From a bacterium (GTDB taxonomy: Bacteria > Patescibacteriota > Minisyncoccia > 2-02-FULL-40-12 > IGHO2-12-FULL-4), in the NCBI GenBank assembly GCA_030647955.1, contig JAUSIQ010000028.1, positions 1 through 39,607 on the forward strand: a stretch of 39,607 nucleotides of DNA, in the 5' to 3' direction. How positions within the stretch are numbered: the first letter of the stretch is position 1; each line of letters opens with the position of its first letter. The notes under the pieces are model-generated. The model had not been told where the DNA came from, did no database searches, and was given only the letters and a program-made list of their open reading frames with translations. The translations under genes were made by a program, and so were the position numbers. Shown piece by piece: positions 24,614-31,161 of this stretch.

Positions 24614-25524
24614 CTCAGTATTCTCCTTTCTAGAAATTTTTCTACTAACCTATCAAGATATTTCTTTTCCGTATCCCAGGGAAGATCAATCCAATCTCCG
24701 CCCAAACCGATCACGTCCTTTTGCAAGGCTTCTTTTTGTTTATTAAGCTCTGCCATCACTACCACTAAATCTTTCTGGCTCAGACGAACCGTTTGACCCG
24801 TCTCCACGTCTCGTATTTTTATAAATCCATAGCGCCGTTTAAAATTTTCTTCTTCCGGAACCACTGGACGAAAAGCGATCAAGTCGTGACGCAAAGCTAA
24901 GCTTTTTAAAACCGCTCTGTCCACTGCATGCGCTCCGCCCAAAAAATCGGAAACAATCGGTAAGAAACACGGCCGTCGCGACTGCTGTTCGATTTGCCGC
25001 AAAGCGGCATTAAGATCAGTAGTCTGCGGCTGAAATTTTTTACTCCCTTGCTCTAGTTTTTCCCATAATTGTTCCAGTAGATAATAAACCTGATTTTTTC
25101 CTCCGCGGGGTTTGAGGGACAAACAAACCTCCTGATCAAACCCCACACAGCCCACGGCATCCCCTAAGTGACTGGAGGTGAACGCGATCGCTCCAAGTAA
25201 TTCCATCAGAAAATAACTTTTCAGCGGAGAACTTCCGAATAAAATTGAACGGCTTAAATCCGCCACCATCACGGTGAGCACTTCTTTCGGCTCGACAAAC
25301 TCTTTAACCAAAAGTGGGGCGTCATCAGTGGTTCTGGCGGCACTCGCTCGCCAGTCAATCTGATGCAGATCATCTCCCGGTTCATACTCTCGAATATTGA
25401 TAAAATCCAAGCCACTGCCTGTTTTACGACTGCGATGCTCACCAATCCTTAATCCTTTGGAAAGACGATAACTCACTAAACCATCGATCTCTTGCAGCCT
25501 ATCCTGCAACTCTTTGGGTAACAT
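24610..25524 (-). CDS. DUF58 domain protein, MxaS-like, 304 aa
   Basis: The DUF58 core is visible: Y-E-P-G-D-D-L-H-Q-I-D-W-R-A-S-A-A-R-T (about 47-65), then V-M-V-A-D-L-S-R-S-I-L-F, which resembles the VWA-like D-x-S-x-S strand end. R-x-Y and G-S-G-L-D-F-I-N-I-R-E precede it. There is no TM segment, so it is likely cytoplasmic or peripheral. DUF58 proteins sit next to MoxR ATPases in Bat, Mxa and other VWA systems and are regarded as adaptors. Its start overlaps the moxR stop by one base (TAATG), indicating tight coupling. Confidence 0.92.
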   Translation of the reverse strand: MLPKELQDRLQEIDGLVSYRLSKGLRIGEHRSRKTGSGLDFINIREYEPGDDLHQIDWRASAARTTDDAPLLVKEFVEPKEVLTVMVADLSRSILFGSSPLKSYFLMELLGAIAFTSSHLGDAVGCVGFDQEVCLSLKPRGGKNQVYYLLEQLWEKLEQGSKKFQPQTTDLNAALRQIEQQSRRPCFLPIVSDFLGGAHAVDRAVLKSLALRHDLIAFRPVVPEEENFKRRYGFIKIRDVETGQTVRLSQKDLVVVMAELNKQKEALQKDVIGLGGDWIDLPWDTEKKYLDRLVEKFLERRILR

Positions 25525-26558
25525 TAGGGCACCGGCGTTTTGTCTAAAATCAATTCCAAGATTTCATCCGGAGTGATTTTTTGCGCCTGCGCTTGGGGTT
25601 TTAAAACTAACTTATGCGGCAGCACTAAGCGCGCCACGTACTTCACGTCATCAGGCAGAACCGTATCGCCTCCCCGCAGAAAAGCCCGTGTGACCGCGGC
25701 CGCCTTCATCTGAAATTCGTTGCGTGGAGAAATACCCACCTCGATATACTGAAGCACTTCTTTTAGTTGAGAGCGCTCCGGACGAGAGGCATCAAAAATT
25801 TCCACCACATATTTATCCACCAAACTTCCTTTTTTCACATAGTCCGTGATAAAGCGCGCTACTTCCATAATCATCGCCGGATTCGCCACTCTCTTAATCA
25901 CCTTGCCCCGCAAACTTTCGGCACTGATTTTCATTTCCGAATCTCGATCGGGATAATTAATTCTAATTCTCATAAAGAAGCGGTCTAATTCCGCTTCCGT
26001 CAGAGGATACGTTCCTTCGCTTTCAATCGGGTTAGCCGTAGCCAGGACCCAAAAAAATCTCTCGGTCGTCGCCGCTACTTCCATCAACGGATAAACCGCC
26101 TCTCCAATCGTCACCGCTCGCTCTTCCATCGGCTGCAAAATAGCGGATTTAGTTTTGGGAATAATCCGGTTCAGTTCGTCAATCAAAACGACATGGCCAA
26201 AAATGGGCCCGGGCATCATCTTAAATTCTCGGGTCTTTTGATCAAAGACCAAGCTGCCCGTAACGGCACTCGGCAGCAGATCCGGAACGCCCTGAATACG
26301 CTGATACTTGGCATCCATCGCCGCCGCCAGTGCGCTGGCCAACTCGGTCTTACCGGTACCCGGCACACTCATCAATAAAATATGTCCCTGCCCATAGCAC
26401 TTTTCTCTGCCGTTCGCCGCAGAGTACGGCGCACGAGCAAATAGTCCAATCATGCAGTCGTCAATCACCTGGTCTAAACCAAAAAGAAACTGTCGCGGCT
26501 GTTCCGCCACCGCTTTGATAATTTCCCGAGCCTTCTCAAGATTCATTTCTTCTCTCAT
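25524..26558 (-). CDS. MoxR-family AAA+ ATPase, MxaR-like, 344 aa
   Basis: A AAA+ module of the MoxR clade: Walker A V-P-G-T-G-K-T (65-71), Walker B V-V-L-I-D-E-L-N-R (123-131), sensor 1 A-T-A-N-P, and the P-L-T-E-A-E-L-D-R-F motif typical of MoxR. The C-terminal lid follows. MoxR ATPases act as metal- or cofactor-insertion chaperones together with VWA proteins. It is first gene of the six-gene cluster. I chose ATG 26558, which has GGAG 6 nt upstream, over the ATG at 26570; a third in-frame ATG is 26546. Divergent from uvrC. Confidence 0.93.
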   Translation of the reverse strand: MREEMNLEKAREIIKAVAEQPRQFLFGLDQVIDDCMIGLFARAPYSAANGREKCYGQGHILLMSVPGTGKTELASALAAAMDAKYQRIQGVPDLLPSAVTGSLVFDQKTREFKMMPGPIFGHVVLIDELNRIIPKTKSAILQPMEERAVTIGEAVYPLMEVAATTERFFWVLATANPIESEGTYPLTEAELDRFFMRIRINYPDRDSEMKISAESLRGKVIKRVANPAMIMEVARFITDYVKKGSLVDKYVVEIFDASRPERSQLKEVLQYIEVGISPRNEFQMKAAAVTRAFLRGGDTVLPDDVKYVARLVLPHKLVLKPQAQAQKITPDEILELILDKTPVP

Positions 26559-26609
26559 CCCAATCTCCATTCACTTGTAAAAGTTCATTTTCTAGGCTTA
26601 AAGTACCCT

Positions 26610-26637
26610 ATTTTACCTACTTGGCCAATATTTACAA
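26610..26637 (-). promoter_or_regulatory. Candidate promoter of the MoxR-VWA operon
   Basis: On the minus strand TTGTAA (26637-26632), a 16-bp spacer, then TAAAAT (26615-26610), about 52 nt upstream of the ATG at 26558. Both hexamers differ from consensus, and I see no operator or palindrome between promoter and gene. Confidence 0.5.
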
Positions 26638-26649
26638 AATAGCTAATTG

Positions 26650-27969
26650 ATGTTATCGTATGGCACTGTGCTTTCCATTAAACCCAACCATATTCCAACC
26701 ACTCCCGGCGTCTATTTTTTCCAAGATGGCAAGGGAAAAACTCTCTATATCGGCAAAGCGGCTAATTTAAAAAGCCGCCTTGGTTCGTATTTTAAAAAAC
26801 AGCCGCACGACACACGCATCACCGCCATGCTCGCAAGAGCCTCCAAAGTAAGATGGCAAGAAACGCCTTCTGAAATTGAGGCGCTCATTTTAGAATCCCA
26901 GCTGATTAAAAAGAAACGTCCGCCATTTAATGTTTTGCTGCGGGACGATAAGCAGTATTTTTATGTAACCTTCACAGCAGATGAATTTCCTCGTATCTAT
27001 CTCACTCATCAACCTCAGCGCTATACCGACTACATTGGCCCGTTCACAGATGGCCACGCCTTACGAACCACTTTAAAGTTATTGCGCCGCGTCTTCCCCT
27101 ACTGCACCTGCAAACAAAAGCATCACCATCCCTGCTTAAATTTTCACCTGGGCAAATGCGCCGGCTACTGTTGCCTAAAGCATCATGAAACAGCCAACAT
27201 AAAACATGAAACAAAAGAATACGGAAAAAATATAAAGGCGATTAAAAAAATCTTAACTGGCAAAAAATCCAACCTCTCCGGAGAATTGCACAAGCAGATG
27301 TCCCAAGCGGCGAAAAAAGAAAATTTTACCAAAGCCATTGAACTGCGTGATAAACTTGGCCACCTGGAAAGAGTTTTTGAAAATGCTCGCATCATCAAAG
27401 GCATTTCCGAAAGAGAAGGAATCCTCCGCGATGTTCAGCTCGCTCTAGAACTGACCAAACTTCCTCGTCGCATCGAAGGGTACGATATTTCCAATATCCA
27501 AGGCGAAATGGCCACCGGCGCGATGATCGCTTTCACCAACGGCCAACCCGACACAAATGAGTATCGCAAATTTAAAATCCGCCTGGGTAATACCCCGGAC
27601 GACACCGCCATGCTCAGAGAAGTTCTCTCTCGGCGCTTTAATCATCCGGAATGGCCTTTTCCCGATTTGATTTTGATTGACGGCGGCAAAGGCCAGCTCA
27701 ACGCCGCTATTGCCGCAATTTTCAATTTTCAAACTCCAATTTCCAATAAATTTTCAAATTCCAAACCTCAAATTTCAGAAATTCCGATTATTGCTCTAAC
27801 TAAAAATGAAAAACATCGTGGAGACCACATCTTCATCAGTAATCAAAAAGAGCCCGTGGCTCTTAAAGATCTCCCTCCAGCCGTTAGTGACTTTATCTTA
27901 CACGTAGACTCCGAAGCGCATCGCTTCGCAATCCAATATTACCGGGAGTTACACCGCAAAGCGCTTTAG
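26650..27969 (+). CDS. uvrC: Excinuclease ABC subunit C (short UvrC), 439 aa
   Basis: Nucleotide-excision repair endonuclease. The GIY-YIG domain opens with T-P-G-V-Y-F-F and L-Y-I-G-K-A (about 15-40), the UVR motif Q-A-A-K-K-E-N-F-T-K-A-I-E-L-R-D lies near 220, and the RNase H-like domain carries I-E-G-Y-D-I-S-N-I-Q-G and L-I-L-I-D-G-G-K-G-Q-L-N-A. The protein ends shortly after H-V-D-S-E-A-H-R-F-A-I-Q-Y-Y and lacks the C-terminal tandem helix-hairpin-helix found in E. coli UvrC (610 aa); this short form is frequent in Patescibacteria. ATG 26650 is preceded by an in-frame TTG. The stop overlaps that of the convergent gene. Confidence 0.95.
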   Translation: MLSYGTVLSIKPNHIPTTPGVYFFQDGKGKTLYIGKAANLKSRLGSYFKKQPHDTRITAMLARASKVRWQETPSEIEALILESQLIKKKRPPFNVLLRDDKQYFYVTFTADEFPRIYLTHQPQRYTDYIGPFTDGHALRTTLKLLRRVFPYCTCKQKHHHPCLNFHLGKCAGYCCLKHHETANIKHETKEYGKNIKAIKKILTGKKSNLSGELHKQMSQAAKKENFTKAIELRDKLGHLERVFENARIIKGISEREGILRDVQLALELTKLPRRIEGYDISNIQGEMATGAMIAFTNGQPDTNEYRKFKIRLGNTPDDTAMLREVLSRRFNHPEWPFPDLILIDGGKGQLNAAIAAIFNFQTPISNKFSNSKPQISEIPIIALTKNEKHRGDHIFISNQKEPVALKDLPPAVSDFILHVDSEAHRFAIQYYRELHRKAL

Positions 27970-28619
27970 AAATCTGTGCAAGTTTCTTTTGCCTCCACAA
28001 TTGCACACTGACGAATAAGTTTTTCCGTTCCAGACGATATATCGAAAGAATACGTCTCATCGTGACGAGATCCCTCATCGCTAATTACGCACTTGTAAAT
28101 AATCTGCCCTGTTTTAAGCCAGCTCACCTCATTCTCACATGATTGATAAATCTTTAGCTTCTTCTTGGAACCAACAACAAAGTCGTCCTTAGAGATATCG
28201 TAGACTCCAAATTGGCTATAGCGATCTTTGGGGTCACTCCAGTCCTTGTCTGTATCAAAGTTGGTTCTAAAGTAAACGGCCTGTTTTAACTCTGCGTTAT
28301 GACAGACTCTATTTAAGAACCAACCGGGCAAGACCTTACCCTTAATGTATTCGTACCAAGCTTGTCCTTTAAAAATTTCGCCGGTATAGTCTCCCTGGCA
28401 TTGTAGAGCATATTCACTACTCGTTACTGTTTCAGGAGTTGCAGTAGGGCTAGCGGGCAGAGGCGAATCACTGGGCGTCCAACTAACGGAAATCCCCGAA
28501 CCATTATTTGGAATAACAGCCACCTGCACATTCCACGGCCACCAACCGCCGATACCCGCGACGATTAGATAAACTACCACCACAACAAACACCAGCAATG
28601 GAAGATGTTTTGGATTCAT
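27966..28619 (-). CDS. Membrane-anchored exported protein, 217 aa
   Basis: An uncleaved TM helix (residues 5-24) is followed by W-W-P-W-N-V-Q-V-A-V-I-P and a Ser/Pro/Thr linker (T-P-S-D-S-P-L-P-A-S-P-T-A-T-P-E). An extracytoplasmic domain (75-217) has several cysteines (C-Q-G-D-Y, C-H-N-A, C-E-N, C-V-I, C-A-I, C-T-D-F), probably oxidised in pairs. The N-terminus shares the TM-WWPWNV module with the 501-residue neighbour upstream. No domain recognised. The stop codon overlaps the uvrC stop by 3 nt in convergent orientation. Confidence 0.75.
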   Translation of the reverse strand: MNPKHLPLLVFVVVVVYLIVAGIGGWWPWNVQVAVIPNNGSGISVSWTPSDSPLPASPTATPETVTSSEYALQCQGDYTGEIFKGQAWYEYIKGKVLPGWFLNRVCHNAELKQAVYFRTNFDTDKDWSDPKDRYSQFGVYDISKDDFVVGSKKKLKIYQSCENEVSWLKTGQIIYKCVISDEGSRHDETYSFDISSGTEKLIRQCAIVEAKETCTDF

Positions 28620-28675
28620 GATTCGATTATTACTTAATCAAATTTAAATGTCGAGAGGATCACTATTTTAAACAT

Positions 28676-28912
28676 CTAATCGATCAGCTTCATTGTTTTA
28701 ACAAAATTCTCTAGTTCGGGAATCTCGCCACCGCATATCTTAGAAAGTTGATAGTTGGCCTTCTTGCCTATAACCTCCACGATGGCGTAATCGCAAAACC
28801 CATATTCTTCCCACTCCACAACTTCTAAGCCGTTTATAACGACCGAATGTGGTTTTACTCCTATAAATGACTGGTCGCCGGAATTTATCTCTCCTATTAT
28901 CTCATCCGCCAT
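28676..28912 (-). CDS. Hypothetical protein, 78 aa
   Basis: A small acidic soluble protein (M-A-D-E-I-I-G-E-I) with two cysteines and a V-V-I-N-G-L-E-V-V-E-W-E-E pattern. No recognised domain. It starts 3 nt after the stop of the upstream PsbP-like gene and ends 56 nt before the next exported-protein gene, so it is the middle gene of a three-gene unit. No signal peptide, unlike its neighbours. Confidence 0.65.
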   Translation of the reverse strand: MADEIIGEINSGDQSFIGVKPHSVVINGLEVVEWEEYGFCDYAIVEVIGKKANYQLSKICGGEIPELENFVKTMKLID

Positions 28913-28915
28913 TTT

Positions 28916-30403
28916 TTATTTAGTGAATTTAAATGTCGAAATAATTTTTTCAACTAGTTGTGCGCTCTGTTTAGATCCGTATACTACTATAAACATAAAA
29001 TCTCCTTGATTTTTTTCATTAATTGCATATGCGGTCACATTATCCACATCCTCAAAATAATTAGCTTTGTAAGCTTCAATCTCACCCAATTTTATCTTTG
29101 TAAAATAAACTTGCCTACCATCAACACTGGTTTGTTCTATCCACCATGTTAAATAAGACTGAAAATCTTTGATCTCGGCCGGATAATAATTAGCAAATAT
29201 TATCTTCTTGGTAAAATCCATAAGTATTTGGCCTGCAATTAAGTCTTGTTGCTGCTCCATAATCTTCTCATTGCTTAAAAACAATTGTTCAGTGAAACCC
29301 TCTTTGTGCCAGTTTGCAGGATACTTAACTTCAAATAATTCATTTCGATAAGTCTTCCATGTGGATGCGTCCACTGGTTCAACGAGTTGAAAATTCCTAA
29401 AATACGAATAACATTCCGGGGCGCCGCGGCCGGCGGAGAAGACGGCTTTAGTGGCTTGCAGGGAAACCGGATTTTGTTCGGTGCTCTTCAATAATTTTTC
29501 CATATCACTCCCCGTGATGATATTTTGAGCCGTTCCCTTATCTGAAAAATTAACCGAATAAATTCGAGAGCTGTCTTGTTGATAACAGCCTAGCCCAAAA
29601 CTTCCCTGATTCAGAAATGCGTTACCGGAGCCCTCTTTCAAATAATCGGAAAAGTTTTGATCATCTACCTTGGTGATATAAAACAAAACATAGTCCACGT
29701 CCGTACCGCATGGCGAATCCGGCGGACAGACCCGATGCTCAATCTTGGTATAGCCGGTCACGTTCACTGTACCGTAACAGCCATTTTTCTCATCACACTG
29801 AAACGGCCCGGATTCATCGATAGGCTCGATAAATTTAAAAGTGGAGAGGATTTGGTTGAAAATTCTCTCGTATTCAAGACTTTTATCTGATGGCATGCTT
29901 CGAACTTCAAATATATAGGTGGCATTATTCTTCTCGAATGTTGCATATCCACTTACCCACTCATCAGAAGCTTGCCAGTAATATCTAGCCGTACCAGATG
30001 GAAATACGACTTCCCTCTGATGTTCTGGCGCACCGTGACCACCCGCACCGAGAATTATTCTCGTCTCAATTCCTTTGTCCTCGTTCTCACCAAATGGATA
30101 AAGTGTGTTATCGATTAATTTCCAATCCGGAGGATACATTATTGAGAAACTAGTAGATCCGTCATTGGTATAGACTGTTTCGCCTATAAAAGTTTTCCAC
30201 TCTGGGGTTGCGGAGGGTGCGGTCGTATATGCCGGATCAACAACAATATACACATTCCACGGCCACCAATTTTGGTAAAAAGAAATGGAGGTGTAAACCG
30301 CCACGATCAATAGAATAACCGCCGAGATTAACTTGGGGGGAGTAAGTAAAAATTGCTTATGAGGCTCCGGGGAGGGTGCGAGTGACTTTGAGAGCTCGTC
30401 CAT
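28916..30403 (-). CDS. Membrane-anchored exported protein with two PsbP-like domains, 495 aa
   Basis: A short cytoplasmic head, one TM helix (about 25-45) and W-W-P-W-N-V-Y-I-V-V are followed by two copies of the pattern Y-x-N-x-x-F-x-x-x-Y-P-x-x-W: F-S-I-M-Y-P-P-D-W-K near 90 and F-E-V-K-Y-P-A-N-W-H near 365. These are typical of PsbP/Mog1-like or DUF4367-like exported domains abundant in Patescibacteria. A cysteine-rich middle (C-D-E-K-N-G-C, C-P-P-D-S-P-C) separates them. The start is ATG 30403, within one nucleotide of the predicted transcription start (TGCTATAAT at 30418-30410), so the mRNA should be leaderless. Function unknown; a ligand-binding surface protein is possible. Confidence 0.8.
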   Translation of the reverse strand: MDELSKSLAPSPEPHKQFLLTPPKLISAVILLIVAVYTSISFYQNWWPWNVYIVVDPAYTTAPSATPEWKTFIGETVYTNDGSTSFSIMYPPDWKLIDNTLYPFGENEDKGIETRIILGAGGHGAPEHQREVVFPSGTARYYWQASDEWVSGYATFEKNNATYIFEVRSMPSDKSLEYERIFNQILSTFKFIEPIDESGPFQCDEKNGCYGTVNVTGYTKIEHRVCPPDSPCGTDVDYVLFYITKVDDQNFSDYLKEGSGNAFLNQGSFGLGCYQQDSSRIYSVNFSDKGTAQNIITGSDMEKLLKSTEQNPVSLQATKAVFSAGRGAPECYSYFRNFQLVEPVDASTWKTYRNELFEVKYPANWHKEGFTEQLFLSNEKIMEQQQDLIAGQILMDFTKKIIFANYYPAEIKDFQSYLTWWIEQTSVDGRQVYFTKIKLGEIEAYKANYFEDVDNVTAYAINEKNQGDFMFIVVYGSKQSAQLVEKIISTFKFTK

Positions 30404-30409
30404 TTTATA

Positions 30410-30418
30410 ATTATAGCA
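30410..30418 (-). promoter_or_regulatory. Extended -10 promoter giving a leaderless mRNA
   Basis: The minus strand reads TGCTATAAT (30418-30410), a perfect extended -10. The start point 6-8 nt on falls at the ATG of the PsbP-like gene (30403). No -35 is visible and no Shine-Dalgarno precedes the ATG. Confidence 0.7.
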
Positions 30419-30432
30419 CAAAACCCCTTTCG

Positions 30433-30461
30433 TTGACGCTAGAGCCTCATTTTGGTACTAT
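30433..30461 (+). promoter_or_regulatory. Promoter of the holin-family-secG unit
   Basis: TTGACG (30433-30438), 17-bp spacer, TACTAT (30456-30461). The start point is about 30468, only about 6 nt before the ATG at 30474; a very short leader. Confidence 0.65.
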
Positions 30462-30473
30462 GGTAAGTAGCCT

Positions 30474-30827
30474 ATGGCGTCTTTTATTATTCGGCTTTTT
30501 TCTAATTGCCTAGCCCTCTATATCGCCTATTTACTCGTTCCGGGCTTGGTAATTAACAACGGTTTAACTGGATTCATTGTGGCCGGTCTTTTTCTGGGAG
30601 TCCTGAATTTATCCGTTAAGCCTATCTTAAAATTCATTTCTGCCCCGATTATTATCCTTACCCTAGGCATTTTCAGCTTAATCATCAATGGTATTCTATT
30701 GTGGTTGGTGAGCTATGCTCTCGATTTTGTGGTCATCCAAACTTTCCCCGCCTTGATTATGTCTACAATCATTGTTACGATCGCCAATGTCATCATTACG
30801 AGCACATCTAAAGCGATTTTAAAGTAG
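30474..30827 (+). CDS. Four-TM holin-family protein (Phage_holin_4_2 type), 117 aa
   Basis: A strongly hydrophobic protein with four TM helices (about 5-25, 28-48, 55-78 and 86-110) and the family features L-N-L-S-V-K-P-I-L-K after TM2 and I-L-T-L-G-I-F-S-L-I-I-N-G in TM3. This family (PF04020) is widespread in bacterial chromosomes and usually not connected to phage lysis; the role is unknown. No phage genes are in the window. It precedes secG by 13 nt, so the two are likely cotranscribed. Confidence 0.9.
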   Translation: MASFIIRLFSNCLALYIAYLLVPGLVINNGLTGFIVAGLFLGVLNLSVKPILKFISAPIIILTLGIFSLIINGILLWLVSYALDFVVIQTFPALIMSTIIVTIANVIITSTSKAILK

Positions 30828-30840
30828 CTATCTATAAATT

Positions 30841-31056
30841 ATGAATATTCTTACTATCGTCCAAGTTGTCCTTTCCCTTCTGCTTATAGGCGCCATTTTA
30901 TTGCAGCAGAAAGGTTCCGGATTAGGTTCCACTTTCGGAAGCGAAGGTGGTAATTTATATAGCACCAAACGCGGAGTAGAAAAGATTCTTTTTTACGCCA
31001 CCATCGTTTTAGCTATCGCCTTTTTCGCTATCGCCATCCTCCGCGTCAGAGTTTAA
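30841..31056 (+). CDS. secG: Preprotein translocase subunit SecG, 71 aa
   Basis: Two TM helices (about 2-21 and 50-68) flank a G-rich loop, with L-L-Q-Q-K-G-S-G-L-G-S-T-F-G-S-E typical of SecG, the accessory subunit of SecYEG. Length is normal. This supports active Sec export of the many signal-peptide proteins in the window. Confidence 0.93.
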   Translation: MNILTIVQVVLSLLLIGAILLQQKGSGLGSTFGSEGGNLYSTKRGVEKILFYATIVLAIAFFAIAILRVRV

Positions 31057-31059
31057 GAA

Positions 31060-31150
31060 AAAGTTCATCAAGTTTATAAAGTTATAAAGTTCATAAAGTG
31101 TTAATTCGGAACTTTAAAACTTTAAGAACTTTCTACTTGATAACTTGTTT
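31060..31150. repeat. AT-rich repeat cluster related to the htpX start repeat
   Basis: Between secG and the solute-binding-protein gene the DNA is built from permutations of AAGTTCATCAAGTT, TATAAAG and AACTTTAA; AAAGTTCATCAAGTTTATAA (31060-31079) matches the 4187-4220 unit with one added T, and imperfect inverted copies (ACTTTAAAACTTTAAGAACT, TACTTGATAACTTG) follow. The unit can fold on itself. No promoter or terminator is clear in it. Confidence 0.7.
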
Positions 31151-31161
31151 GTAAAGCAAAC

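Noticed and set aside
20737-26570. Methanol oxidation locus
   Set aside because: The accessory order matches mxaRSACKL, but no PQQ dehydrogenase, cytochrome cL or PQQ gene is in the window, so no methylotrophy claim is made.
10968-26570. Genomic island with insertion-sequence or attachment-site edges
   Set aside because: I find no transposase, integrase, flanking direct repeats or tRNA at either edge, so mobility is not claimed as a feature.
30474-30827. Prophage, suggested by the holin-family name
   Set aside because: The family is mostly chromosomal and unconnected to phage; no other phage gene, integrase or att site is visible, and secG is next to it.
31060-31150. CRISPR array
   Set aside because: The repeats are AT-rich permutations without constant spacer length, and no cas gene is present.
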